From positions 1-62,289 of IMG/VR virus record IMGVR_UViG_3300046009_002641: a stretch of DNA of 62,289 bases; one strand, written 5' to 3'. The notes below the pieces were generated by a model. That model was not told the DNA's origin. It saw only the letters and a program-made list of their open reading frames with translations, and searched no databases. A program made the position numbers and the translations under genes. The stretch comes from a virus. Position 1 is the first letter of the stretch. Each line of letters begins with the position of its first letter. Of the stretch, positions 19,233-28,030 are shown piece by piece.

Positions 19233-19735
19233 TGAGTAGCATTAGAATTATCCCGGAAAAAGAGCTTAAGCTTATCAGTGATTCTTGGGCATTATTTGGG
19301 GGTGAGATCTACTGGAAAACCGGAAGGTCAAGGGGAAAGATTGCATGCTCAACTAGTCGCAAGAGCGGCCATGAGAATGTTTATCTTACCGTTGATGGGA
19401 AGCTTCGCGGATATGTAAAGTCAAGAATAATTTGGTTTCTCCGGACAGGGGAGTATCCATATCTTTTGGTGGAGCATAAAGATTGCAACCCTAAAAACAA
19501 CTCAGTCGAAAATCTGAGGCTTGCGACACAATCTCAAAACATGGCGAATATCCAAGTTGGAAGGACCGGCAAGCACAAAAAGGGCGTTTACTTGGACAAA
19601 AGAGTCGGCAAGTATTATGCTCAGGTTCAGAAAGACGGCAGAGTTTTCTCAAAAACTGGGTTTGCCACATTCGATGAAGCATATGCTGTCAGGCAGCAAA
19701 TGGCTGATAAGCTGTTTGGCGAATTTGCAAGGTGA
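19232..19735 (+). CDS. HNH endonuclease with AP2-like DNA-binding domain
   Basis: 167 residues. The HNH motif is at about residues 75-105 (VEHKDCNPKNNSVENLRLA with SQN after it), and the C terminus (KGVYLDKRVGKYYAQVQKDG, then FDEAY) is an AP2-type DNA-binding domain, the usual make-up of phage free-standing homing nucleases. It sits inside the fibre operon, overlapping the stop of one fibre gene and ending 3 bases before the next, as an intronless mobile gene would. It probably spreads itself or neighbouring fibre alleles. Confidence 0.85.
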   Translation: MSSIRIIPEKELKLISDSWALFGGEIYWKTGRSRGKIACSTSRKSGHENVYLTVDGKLRGYVKSRIIWFLRTGEYPYLLVEHKDCNPKNNSVENLRLATQSQNMANIQVGRTGKHKKGVYLDKRVGKYYAQVQKDGRVFSKTGFATFDEAYAVRQQMADKLFGEFAR

Positions 19736-19738
19736 AAA

Positions 19739-20356
19739 ATGGGTGACTTAGTTCTCAAGGGCGCAACGTCCGGTCAAATTACTCTGACGCCGACTGCTAT
19801 TGCAGGGACGAACACGCTTACTGTTCCGGCTGAAACAGGCACTATTATTACGTCTGCGACGTCTACAAGGATCATTTCTGCCGCTGCGGTTCCGGCTGGA
19901 TCTGTGGTTCAAGTGGTCAATTATCAGACCGGCGCGGTTGCGACTGGCTCAACGACAATACCGTTTGACGATACAATACCTCAAAATACTGAGGGAAATG
20001 AATTTATGACTTTGGCTATTACGCCTAAGTCGGCAACAAACAAATTGAGAATTGACGCCATAGGATATTTTGCCGTTCCATCTGGCAGCTATTATTTCAC
20101 GATGGCTTTATTCCAAGATACGACAGCCAATGCTTTGGCTTCAGCAACATTTACTCCTGTTACAAACTTTGGCGGCCTGCCATTTGTTTTGCCATTAACT
20201 TATTATATGACCTCAGGGACTACATCATCTACTACATTTAAAATTAGAGCCGGTTCAAGTTTCTCTCAAACAACCACATTCAATGGCGCTGGCGGCAGTC
20301 GTTATTATGGAGGTTCTTTGTCATCTTGCATTACTATTACTGAGATAGCGGGGTAG
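19739..20356 (+). CDS. Tail fibre / surface protein with conserved beta domain
   Basis: 205 residues. After a short shaft (GATSGQITLTPTAIAGTNTL) comes a block PAGSVVQVVNYQTG ... IPFDDTIPQNTEGNEF ... ITPKSATNKLRI, a domain common to phage fibre tips and probably a jelly roll. The shaft phrase links it to neighbouring fibre genes even though the HNH gene separates them. Confidence 0.7.
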   Translation: MGDLVLKGATSGQITLTPTAIAGTNTLTVPAETGTIITSATSTRIISAAAVPAGSVVQVVNYQTGAVATGSTTIPFDDTIPQNTEGNEFMTLAITPKSATNKLRIDAIGYFAVPSGSYYFTMALFQDTTANALASATFTPVTNFGGLPFVLPLTYYMTSGTTSSTTFKIRAGSSFSQTTTFNGAGGSRYYGGSLSSCITITEIAG

Positions 20357-20359
20357 CAA

Positions 20360-20680
20360 ATGCCCATAACTCTTAACGGTTCTACTGGCGAGATATTCCC
20401 TAGCTGGACCACGGCTGGACGCCCTGCGTCTCCTACGGCTGGACAGACAGGCTATAACTCCACCCTTGGCCAGCTTGAGACTTGGAATGGCACATACTGG
20501 ATACAGGGCGGAGGCGCTACCGGCGCTGGCTCTGATCAGGTGTTCTATCTGAATGGACAATCGGTTAATACGACATATTCTATCCCCTCAGGGAAAAGCG
20601 CAAGCAGCACAGGCCCTATTACTATCGCCAGTGGTGTTGTTGTGACTGTTCCTTCTGGTAGCCGCTGGGTGGTGCTGTAA
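20360..20680 (+). CDS. Small fibre protein sharing the collagen fibre's C-terminal domain
   Basis: 106 residues. The N-terminal half (SWTTAGRPASPTAGQTGYNSTLG then LETWNGTYW) is a common fibre motif. The last 55 residues (GSDQVFYLNGQSVNTTY ... SGSRWVVL) are a duplicate of the end of the collagen-like fibre at 16524. It overlaps the next start by one base. Confidence 0.7.
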   Translation: MPITLNGSTGEIFPSWTTAGRPASPTAGQTGYNSTLGQLETWNGTYWIQGGGATGAGSDQVFYLNGQSVNTTYSIPSGKSASSTGPITIASGVVVTVPSGSRWVVL

Positions 20681-21075
20681 TGCCATACGGAACGATATTA
20701 ACGGATACGATACAGTCCAGCACGGCTGGAACGCCTCCGCAGTTCAACGACGGCAATAGCGTTCAAGTCGGGACGTTGTGCCGCGCTTGGGTTAATTTTA
20801 ATGGAACCGGGACGGTCGCTATACGCGGGTCATTTAATGTTTCAAGCATAACTGATAACGGGACCGGTGATTATACTGTGAATTTTACTAATTCTATTTC
20901 TGATTCTAACTATGCCCCTGTGGTTACATTGGGTGATTATTTTACTGTCGGAGAATCTGGCGGAGGATATTCAAACGCAACTAGACTTACGAGTAGTTTT
21001 AGAGTCAGAACTCTGAATGCCCCGCAGTCTGTAACACAGGATACCGACACTATTTACGTCGCCGTTTTCCGCTGA
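20680..21075 (+). CDS. Fibre-associated beta protein (paralogue A)
   Basis: 131 residues. The block AWVNFNGTGTVAIRGSFNVSS then GDYTVNFTNSISDSNYAPVV is a recurrent phage fibre-tip domain. The neighbour at 21085 has the same plan with diverged sequence, so this is a tandem duplication. Confidence 0.7.
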   Translation: MPYGTILTDTIQSSTAGTPPQFNDGNSVQVGTLCRAWVNFNGTGTVAIRGSFNVSSITDNGTGDYTVNFTNSISDSNYAPVVTLGDYFTVGESGGGYSNATRLTSSFRVRTLNAPQSVTQDTDTIYVAVFR

Positions 21076-21084
21076 GGACATGAC

Positions 21085-21510
21085 ATGGTAGCCACAATCA
21101 ACGCATCTGTATCCTCAGCAGGCATCGTAAGCACTGCCGATGCTTCAGGGATTATAAAAATCCAAAGCAATGGCGTGACGACGAATGCGCTGGCGTGGGT
21201 TAATTTTGTTGGCTCAACCGCTGTAATTAGTTCTAGCTACAATGTCAGCAGTATAACGCGCTTTACATCCGGCGGCTATACAATCAACTTCACTAATCCG
21301 CTAGCAAATACGGCATATTGCCCTGTTGCCTCTTGCTGCTCTTTTAGTGCGACGTATCTCTATGCGTTTATGACACCGTTCAGCAATTTTAGTGGGTATG
21401 CTGCGCCGTCAACGTCGGCATTTTCCATGATTGCGGTAGCATCTAACGGTGGCGCGTCTTGGACTGGCGGCGACCCGGCGGTAGTCAGTGTCGCTGTATT
21501 CGGAAACTAA
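21085..21510 (+). CDS. Fibre-associated beta protein (paralogue B)
   Basis: 141 residues. AWVNFVGSTAVISSSYNVSS then GGYTINFTNPLANTAYCPVA aligns with the gene before. Two tandem tip proteins of different sequence suggest alternative or combined receptor-binding units. Confidence 0.7.
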   Translation: MVATINASVSSAGIVSTADASGIIKIQSNGVTTNALAWVNFVGSTAVISSSYNVSSITRFTSGGYTINFTNPLANTAYCPVASCCSFSATYLYAFMTPFSNFSGYAAPSTSAFSMIAVASNGGASWTGGDPAVVSVAVFGN

Positions 21511-21519
21511 GGAACGTCT

Positions 21520-21930
21520 ATGTCACAGGTCATCATATTCACTAATGAACGCGGTGGAGTTTCGGTGTGTGTGCCTACCGGCGAGCTTTCTGTAGAAGCC
21601 GTCAAGGCCAAGGACTGCCCCGCCAATTCCTACATCGTTGATCAGGCCGATCTTCCCAATGAGGACGGCGACTTTTTCGACTCTTGGGAGCAGTCTGGCG
21701 GCGTCGTGACCGTCAACTTCGCCAAGGCTCAGGAGCAGACCAAGTCCCGCCTCCGGTCTGAACGCGCTCCGTTACTGGCCGCTCAGGACGTCGCTTTCCA
21801 GCGCGCTCAGGAAACTGGTGCTGATACGTCGGCTATTGTGGCTGAGAAACAGCGTCTGCGGGATGTCACCAAGCTTGTCGATAGCGCCACGACGCTGACT
21901 GAACTGCGCGCCCTCAAGGCGGAGGCTTAA
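21520..21930 (+). CDS. Probable fibre-associated chaperone-like protein
   Basis: 136 residues. A beta N terminus (VIIFTNERGGVSVCVP) with VDQADLPNEDGDFFDSWE is followed by a helical, charged C terminus (KSRLRSERAPLLAAQDVAFQ). This N/C arrangement recalls phage tail-fibre assembly proteins. The assignment is by layout only. Confidence 0.5.
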   Translation: MSQVIIFTNERGGVSVCVPTGELSVEAVKAKDCPANSYIVDQADLPNEDGDFFDSWEQSGGVVTVNFAKAQEQTKSRLRSERAPLLAAQDVAFQRAQETGADTSAIVAEKQRLRDVTKLVDSATTLTELRALKAEA

Positions 21931-21933
21931 TCA

Positions 21934-22446
21934 ATGGCTGTCGTTCTTGATGGAAACAATCTGACGACCACGGGCGTCATAAATAGCGCGACTGCGAAAA
22001 ATTCTACATCGGGAACTTCTATTGATTTTACCGGAATACCGGTAGGCACTGAACGCATTACCGTCATTTTCAACGGTGTTTCGACAAGCGGAACATCCAA
22101 TCCTCAGGTCCAAATAGGGTCTGGCAGCGTGACTACATCTGGGTATGTTGCTGCAAGTAGGGAAACAACAGTAACAACGGCCAGTGTCGGAAGCTATACA
22201 AGCGGTTTTGCTATTGCGTCCGCGGCGGCAACAAATTTTCTTTATGGCACTCTTTCGCTAACATTATTATCGGCTAATACATGGGTATCATCTCATAGTA
22301 TTGGTATGATACAAGGGGCCACAGGATATGCGATTGTTGGTGGAGGCACAGTTACTTTATCGGGCGCATTAGATCGCGTTCGCATCACGACAGTTAACGG
22401 CACAGACACCTTTGACGCTGGCTCTATAAACATTCTCTACGAATAA
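21934..22446 (+). CDS. Fibre-cluster beta protein, unassigned
   Basis: 170 residues, Thr/Ser/Gly-rich and almost free of charged clusters. The pattern SIDFTGIPVGTERITVIFNGVS and the ending VRITTVNGTDTFDAGSINILYE are typical of phage surface proteins. No specific fold assigned. Confidence 0.55.
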   Translation: MAVVLDGNNLTTTGVINSATAKNSTSGTSIDFTGIPVGTERITVIFNGVSTSGTSNPQVQIGSGSVTTSGYVAASRETTVTTASVGSYTSGFAIASAAATNFLYGTLSLTLLSANTWVSSHSIGMIQGATGYAIVGGGTVTLSGALDRVRITTVNGTDTFDAGSINILYE

Positions 22447-22456
22447 GGCATAACCG

Positions 22457-22891
22457 ATGGCCGCTACTCTTAAGGTCGATACTATCCAAAACGCTAGTAG
22501 CGCTTTGGCCAATCTGACTCTGAACACAGACGGAACGGTCTCCACGCGCGGCGTTGCGGTTACAGGCCCATCGTCTAATTCTATTTATGCTTTGGGCAAT
22601 CAGTCTGGCACAATTACTATGGATTTTAACAACAGCACCAATCAGTCGATGACTTTGGTTGGCAACTCTACGCTGGCGAATCCTTCTAATATCGTGGCTG
22701 GTATGAGCGGGACGCTGTTCATAACTCAGGATGCTACCGGCAGCCGAACGCTTGCTTATGGGACATACTGGGACTGGCCAAACTCCGGCGTCCCCAGCCT
22801 GACGACGACGGCTAGTGGTGTGGACGTTATTGTCTGGACAGCCCGTTCTACGACGTCGATTGTCGCCCAGATCATCCCCAACATCGGGTAA
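22457..22891 (+). CDS. Fibre-cluster beta protein, unassigned
   Basis: 144 residues starting AATLKVDTIQNASSA, a common N-terminal attachment phrase of phage fibres, and ending in alternating strands (GVDVIVWTARSTTSIVAQII). Probably a short fibre or tip. Confidence 0.6.
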   Translation: MAATLKVDTIQNASSALANLTLNTDGTVSTRGVAVTGPSSNSIYALGNQSGTITMDFNNSTNQSMTLVGNSTLANPSNIVAGMSGTLFITQDATGSRTLAYGTYWDWPNSGVPSLTTTASGVDVIVWTARSTTSIVAQIIPNIG

Positions 22892-22894
22892 AAT

Positions 22895-25318
22895 ATGTCG
22901 CTCCCTACAAACCCAAACCTCATTATGGGTGGAACATCGCCGTATTATTATGTGCAGAGAAGCTTGAGGTTTAGGGCGAGTGCAACTGCGTATCTTAGTA
23001 GAAATTTATCGTCTGCCAACACTACAAAATGGACGGTATCCTATTGGTTTAAGCCTTCTGCGACAGACGCTTTCTATACCTGTTTCCCCAGTTTTTCTGA
23101 GGCTGTCGAAACAACGGGAGCCGCAAGGCAGGTAGGTATCAGTGGATCTAATTCTGGCGGCAGCCAACTGGCAATATGGAAATACGCTCCTAGCACGTAT
23201 TCCTGCCGAAAAATAACGTCAATGGTTTTCCGTGATCCTTCAGCTTGGTATCATGCTGTTATTATATGGGACACGGCTCAATCTGTAGCTGAGGATAGGG
23301 TTAAGCTCTACATAAACGGAAGCAGAGTAACTAATTGGTCAACAAACACCAATCCCGCACAGAACGAAACATGGCTTTGGAGCATGTTTAGTAATGTTTA
23401 TATTGGTGTTCAGAATAGAAATGGTTCTGCTTTGGCCGGGACATTTTATGATGGCTATATGGCCGAAGTAAATTTTCTTGATGGTTACGCATATGATTCT
23501 TCATATTTCGGCTACAGCGACCCGACAACCGGTGTCTGGATGCCGAAGCGCTATACAGGCAGCTATGGAAATTCTGGTTTTTACCTGCCGTTTTCAAATA
23601 CAACAAATACGACAACTCTTGTCGCGGATCAGTCTGGAAATGGCAATAACTGGACGCCAAACAACATCAGCCTGACATCTGGCGTCACCTACGACTCCAT
23701 GATCGACAGCCCGACCAATTACGCAGATGGCGGTAATGGGCGGGGGAATTATTGCGTTGTCAGCCAAGTAGATAAAAACGCATCATTGTCCGTAACTAAC
23801 GGCAACCTTGCATTTTCATATGGATCTGCGGCGTGGATCGCGGCTAGAGGCACTATTGGTATAACGTCAGGAAAGTGGTATTGGGAATTTACGCCGACAT
23901 CAGCTTCTTCTCATTGCAATGGTATTTCGACAAAGGATAGTAATTTAGCTGATGTTTTGGGAAGCAATGCTAGTGGCTGGGGCTATTGGCAGGCAGGATA
24001 TAAATATAATAGTGGATCTCCTGTATTATATGGTGCTACCTATACAACTAATGATGTTATTGGCGTTGCATTTGATGCAGACGCAGGCACTTTAACATTT
24101 TACAAAAATGGCGTCAGTCAAGGAACGGCGTTTAGCGGATTAGCTGCCAATACATATTTCCCTGCTGTTAGTGTTAATGCCGGTTCGTGCGCAATAAATT
24201 TCGGTCAAAGACCATTCTCCTATACGCCCCCATCCGGCTTCGCCGCATTAAACACCCAAAATCTCAGCACGCCGACGATTCTGAACGGTGCGAATTATAT
24301 GGCGGCGACGACGTATACGGGTAATGGATCTACGCTTGCAGTAAGCAATCAAACCAGTAGCGGCAATAATCCGCTTCAGGTTCCGATGCAGCCGGATTTT
24401 GTTTGGATTAAATCAAGATCAAACGCATACAATCATCTTCTCTTTGATGTCGTCCGTGGTGTTGGTAAGGGATTAATATCAAATTCCACAAGCGGCGAAG
24501 GTGGAGACCCCGGAAATTGGCTTGGGTCATTTAATACAAACGGCTTTTCGGTAAATACTACTTTCGGCGGCGGCACAGACCCCAGCACTAATGGTAATGG
24601 AGCCACATTTGTCGGATGGCAATGGCAGGCCGGTAAGGGCTCATCCTCAATCCCGTCAGGCGGCACAATCACGCCGACAGGCGCGAGCATAAATACGACT
24701 GCTGGGTTTAGTGTTATTGCTTATCAAATGCCCACGACTGGCTCGTCTTTTACCATCCCGCATGGGCTAGGCGCTGTCCCTAGCATGATAATTCACAAGG
24801 CTCGCAGCACCACATCTAACTGGCAAGTTTACCATACGTCTCTTGGCGCGACTAATGGTGTATGGATCAACCTTACGAATGCCTCTGGCGCGCAAACTTG
24901 GTGGAATAACACATCTCCAACGTCTACTTTGTTTAGCGTTAATAATTCTCTACAGGGCGCTTCCGCCGTCGACATCGTTGCTTATCTCTGGACCGCCATT
25001 CCCGGTTTTTCGGCGTTTGGCAGTTTTACAGCCAACAATTCCACAGACGGGAATTTTATCTATCTTGGTTTTAGGCCGCGATGGATTATGACGAAACAAA
25101 CAAGCGGGTCTGGCGGTAACTGGTTTATATTAGATACATCAAGAAATACTTATAATGTCATGAATAATATTCTTGATGCCAATCTGGCTGATGCCGAAAG
25201 AACCGCAAATATATGGGACGTAACATCAAATGGCATGAAACTTAGAATAGCTTTGTCAGGTGATTTTGTGTATGCCGCTTTCGCGGAGAACCCATTCAAG
25301 GTAAGTAGGGCCAGATAA
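22895..25318 (+). CDS. LamG/SPRY-type adhesin, probable receptor-binding protein
   Basis: 807 residues. N-terminal LamG-like concanavalin fold (about 20-230: SLRFRASATAYLSR, KWTVSYWFKP, DRVKLYINGSRV, YDGYMAEVNFLDG). Next a SPRY-like part (about 275-450: SGKWYWEFTP, DVIGVAFDADAGTLTFYKNG). Then a C-terminal region (YTGNGSTLAVSNQ, DFVWIKSRSNAYNHLLFDVVRG) of a type I recall as DUF7483. The same architecture is found in large surface proteins of aquatic phages. It likely binds a cell-surface glycan. Start ATG follows the previous stop by 3 bases. Confidence 0.75.
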   Translation: MSLPTNPNLIMGGTSPYYYVQRSLRFRASATAYLSRNLSSANTTKWTVSYWFKPSATDAFYTCFPSFSEAVETTGAARQVGISGSNSGGSQLAIWKYAPSTYSCRKITSMVFRDPSAWYHAVIIWDTAQSVAEDRVKLYINGSRVTNWSTNTNPAQNETWLWSMFSNVYIGVQNRNGSALAGTFYDGYMAEVNFLDGYAYDSSYFGYSDPTTGVWMPKRYTGSYGNSGFYLPFSNTTNTTTLVADQSGNGNNWTPNNISLTSGVTYDSMIDSPTNYADGGNGRGNYCVVSQVDKNASLSVTNGNLAFSYGSAAWIAARGTIGITSGKWYWEFTPTSASSHCNGISTKDSNLADVLGSNASGWGYWQAGYKYNSGSPVLYGATYTTNDVIGVAFDADAGTLTFYKNGVSQGTAFSGLAANTYFPAVSVNAGSCAINFGQRPFSYTPPSGFAALNTQNLSTPTILNGANYMAATTYTGNGSTLAVSNQTSSGNNPLQVPMQPDFVWIKSRSNAYNHLLFDVVRGVGKGLISNSTSGEGGDPGNWLGSFNTNGFSVNTTFGGGTDPSTNGNGATFVGWQWQAGKGSSSIPSGGTITPTGASINTTAGFSVIAYQMPTTGSSFTIPHGLGAVPSMIIHKARSTTSNWQVYHTSLGATNGVWINLTNASGAQTWWNNTSPTSTLFSVNNSLQGASAVDIVAYLWTAIPGFSAFGSFTANNSTDGNFIYLGFRPRWIMTKQTSGSGGNWFILDTSRNTYNVMNNILDANLADAERTANIWDVTSNGMKLRIALSGDFVYAAFAENPFKVSRAR

Positions 25319-25803
25319 TGTTTATCCTAGACGGAAAAGTCCTCCACATCGACGTTGCTTTTGAACATGATGGTGTTCAATATCCTGCCAACTGGCTGCG
25401 CCTTTCTACACAAGAAGAGAGGGACGCCATCGGCATCACTGAGGTTGTTGAGCAGCCTCGCCCGGATGATCGTTTTTACTGGGTTTCTGAAAATCCGGAT
25501 GGAACGTGGCAGGCAATTCCCAAAGATTTGGATAGCCTCAAAGCGGCATGGTCCGATCAGTTTAAGCAGACATCTTATTCTATGCTTCTGACTTCCGATT
25601 GGCTGGTTGTTCGCAAGGCTGAGATTGGAACTGACATTCCTTCTGACTGGTCCACATACCGCGAATCAGTCCGGACGACTTGCGCTCTGGCGATAACCGA
25701 TCTGGAGGCTACCACGGATATTGACGCATTTATTGCGTCTGTTACATCTGTGCAGTGGCCGGCATCACCCGGTCAGCAGCCCGGAGTTTCTAGTGGACAA
25801 TAA
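25318..25803 (+). CDS. Probable tail fibre assembly / small tail protein
   Basis: 161 residues. A beta N terminus (MFILDGKVLHIDVAFEHDGVQYPANWLRLST) is followed by a helical part with DSLKAAWSDQFKQTSYSMLLTSDWLVVRKAE, a pattern seen in fibre assembly proteins with a DUF4376-like C terminus. It directly follows the adhesin, overlapping its stop by one base, as a dedicated chaperone would. Confidence 0.6.
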   Translation: MFILDGKVLHIDVAFEHDGVQYPANWLRLSTQEERDAIGITEVVEQPRPDDRFYWVSENPDGTWQAIPKDLDSLKAAWSDQFKQTSYSMLLTSDWLVVRKAEIGTDIPSDWSTYRESVRTTCALAITDLEATTDIDAFIASVTSVQWPASPGQQPGVSSGQ

Positions 25804-25957
25804 GAACATCACCGTTACGCTGACGGTTGCTGAGTGGAATGTTATCCTAAATGCTTTAGGAAAGCAGCCCTACATCGATGTTGTTAATATCATTCAGGCC
25901 ATGAATGAGCAGGCCAAGGATCAGCTTAATCCTCCGAAAGAGCCTGAATCTGAATGA
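25793..25957 (+). CDS. Small hypothetical protein, GTG start
   Basis: 54 residues from a GTG at 25793, seven bases after GGAG and overlapping the previous stop. The sequence VDNKNITVTLTVAEWNVILNAL begins like small phage tail-module proteins, followed by a helix and a charged tail. It overlaps the glycosyltransferase start by ATGA. Confidence 0.6.
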   Translation: MDNKNITVTLTVAEWNVILNALGKQPYIDVVNIIQAMNEQAKDQLNPPKEPESE

Positions 25958-27015
25958 AGATTTGCGTTTACGCGATAGCCAAGAATGAGGCGCAGTTTGT
26001 TCAGCGCTTTGTTGAAAGCGCTATTGACGCAGATTTGGTCCTGATTTGCGACACGGGTAGCACGGACGGAACCGCGCTCAAGGCTAGACTTCATGGCGCA
26101 ACTGTTCGTTCTATCTGTATCAGTCCTTGGCGTTTTGATCTTGCTCGCAACGCTGCTCTTGCTCTTGTTCCTTCAGATATTGATATCTGTGTCTCTCTTG
26201 ACTTGGATGAGGTTTTGGAGCCCGGATGGCGAGAGGAAATTGAGCGGGTCTGGTGTGAGGGCACTACACGCCTGCGCTATATGTTCGACTGGGGGATGGG
26301 CGTAAGGTTCCAGTATGAGAAGATCCATGCCCGGCATGGCTATCACTGGCACCATCCCTGTCATGAGTATCCAAGGCCCGATGGACGGATCACTGAACAA
26401 TACGCATATACAGACAAGCTTCTGGTGTCCCATCACCCGGACCCATCAAAAAGTCGTGGCCAGTATCTGGATTTACTCAAACTTTCGGTTGCCGAAGATC
26501 CTTTCTGTCCCCGGAATGCGTTCTACTATGCCCGTGAATTGTCATTTCATGGCCGGTGGGATGAGGCAATTAGTGAGTGTCAAAGGTATCTGGCCCTCCC
26601 CAATGCCAACTGGGCTAATGAGCGTTGCTATGCCTACCGTGTAATGGGCAAATGCCATGAGGAGCTTGGACAGCCGGTAGATGCTGAAAAAGTCTACCAC
26701 TTGGCCTGTGCTGAGGCTCCAAATACCCGTGAACCTTGGTGCGAGATAGCCCTTCTTATGTATCGGCAGTCCCGCTGGGCCGAATGTTTGGCCTACTCTT
26801 TAAGAGCGCTCCAGATTGTGGATCGGGAACTGGTCTATACCTGTGATCCGGCTGTCTGGGGTCATTGGGCTGATGACCTCGCTGCCGTTAGCGCTTGGCA
26901 ATTGGGTCTAAAGGAACTGGCCCTTAAGCATTCACAAGCCGCTGTGGAAAAGTCCCCGGATGACGCCCGACTTCAAAGAAATTTGAGGCTGATCCAAGGG
27001 TTGGAAAAAGACTGA
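25954..27015 (+). CDS. Family 2 glycosyltransferase with TPR-like C terminus
   Basis: 353 residues. The GT-A fold shows the nucleotide-sugar motif LICDTGSTDGT at about residue 30 and a metal-binding SLDLDEVL at about 83. The C-terminal half is a set of TPR-like helical pairs (AFYYARELSFHGRWDEAISE, then CHEELGQPVDAEKVYHLA). Acting in the host cytoplasm, it could glycosylate a virion protein, the cell envelope or another substrate. Its place at the end of the fibre cluster, coupled to the gene before, makes fibre glycosylation attractive but unproven. Confidence 0.82.
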   Translation: MKICVYAIAKNEAQFVQRFVESAIDADLVLICDTGSTDGTALKARLHGATVRSICISPWRFDLARNAALALVPSDIDICVSLDLDEVLEPGWREEIERVWCEGTTRLRYMFDWGMGVRFQYEKIHARHGYHWHHPCHEYPRPDGRITEQYAYTDKLLVSHHPDPSKSRGQYLDLLKLSVAEDPFCPRNAFYYARELSFHGRWDEAISECQRYLALPNANWANERCYAYRVMGKCHEELGQPVDAEKVYHLACAEAPNTREPWCEIALLMYRQSRWAECLAYSLRALQIVDRELVYTCDPAVWGHWADDLAAVSAWQLGLKELALKHSQAAVEKSPDDARLQRNLRLIQGLEKD

Positions 27016-27079
27016 TTTTATTGTAAAAATATAGGGGCCGATTTTATGCGCCTCTCCCAACTCGCGGAGCTTTTCCAAA

Positions 27080-27316
27080 ATGGATTCCCAGATGATGATT
27101 AACCTCGCAGCCGGGGCGGTTCTGGCGGGGTTAGGATGGTTTGCGCGCGTCCTATGGGAAGCCGTCAATAAGCTTCAGGAAGATCTACACCAATTAGAGG
27201 TTGAGCTTCCAAGCCATTATCTGCGCCGCGATGAGTTTCATGATACCATGAAAGAAATCAAAGAGATGCTTGGCAAAATCTTTGATCGTCTGGATACTAA
27301 AGCGGACAAGCAATAA
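27080..27316 (+). CDS. Small membrane-anchored coiled-coil protein
   Basis: 78 residues. One transmembrane segment (MINLAAGAVLAGLGWFARVLW) is followed by a charged helix (KLQEDLHQLEVEL ... DTMKEIKEMLGKIFDRLDTKADK). Proteins of this plan are common in phages and annotated variously as holin-like or DUF2730-like. It lies away from the lysis cassette, so a structural or membrane-remodelling role is also open. Confidence 0.6.
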   Translation: MDSQMMINLAAGAVLAGLGWFARVLWEAVNKLQEDLHQLEVELPSHYLRRDEFHDTMKEIKEMLGKIFDRLDTKADKQ

Positions 27317-28029
27317 TGGCGCTTGATTACACCACTTACGTCGCTCAGATCTCCAACATCATGTCGGTAGATCCTGCGACGACGCAGTTTCAGACGATGC
27401 TGCCCGGCATGATTGCCTACGCTGAGCAACGGATTTACCGTGAGCTTGACCTTTTGAACACTGTGGTTAGGAATGATACAGCCACTCTAATTGCTTTTAG
27501 CCGAAACTTCACCCTTCCGACGACGTCAAACGGCAATTTCATTACGCTTCAGGGCATTAATCTGGTCACTCCGGCGGGCGTTGCGACGATTGCCACTGGC
27601 GTTAGAAATCCTCTTCAGCCCGCTACCAGAGACTTTTTGGATTCGGTCTGGAATAGCGCCACGGGGGCGACACTCCCGAAGCTGTTTGCCATGATCGACC
27701 AGTTCAACATTATTGTTGGGCCTTGGCCAGACGCGGCTTATCAGGTTGAAGTGATCGGGACGATTCGCCCGAATCCGCTGACATCGACCAATAGCACGAC
27801 GTTCCTGACGGACTACCTACCGGATCTGTTTATTGCGGCCAGCATGATTTTTGCCTCTGGCTATCAGCGCGACTTTGGCTCTCAGGCTGACAACCCGGCG
27901 CAAGCGGTATCTTGGGAAAGCCAATATGAGAAGCTGTTTGCGTCTGCTAATGCGGAAGAAATGAGAAAGAAGTTTGCTGGCCCCGGCTGGACAAGCCTTT
28001 CTGCCATTGCCAATCCTCCGGTGAGATAA
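27316..28029 (+). CDS. Second head-tail adaptor-like protein
   Basis: 237 residues, start overlapping the previous stop by one base. Helical N terminus (MLPGMIAYAEQRIYRELDL), a central beta part (NRNFTLP-like strands, VEVIGTIRPNPL) and a helical C terminus (ISFASGYQRDFG-like, then WESQYEKLFASANAEEMRKK). Proteins of this plan and position, just before a gp10-like hub, are probable tail adaptor or tail-tube components in podoviruses. Confidence 0.65.
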   Translation: MALDYTTYVAQISNIMSVDPATTQFQTMLPGMIAYAEQRIYRELDLLNTVVRNDTATLIAFSRNFTLPTTSNGNFITLQGINLVTPAGVATIATGVRNPLQPATRDFLDSVWNSATGATLPKLFAMIDQFNIIVGPWPDAAYQVEVIGTIRPNPLTSTNSTTFLTDYLPDLFIAASMIFASGYQRDFGSQADNPAQAVSWESQYEKLFASANAEEMRKKFAGPGWTSLSAIANPPVR

Positions 28030-28030
28030 A

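Noticed and set aside
23690-23760. ADGGNGRGNY in the LamG/SPRY adhesin as another Gly-Gly motif copy
   Set aside because: It is a normal part of the SPRY-type domain and lacks the flanking V or DxY, so I do not count it.
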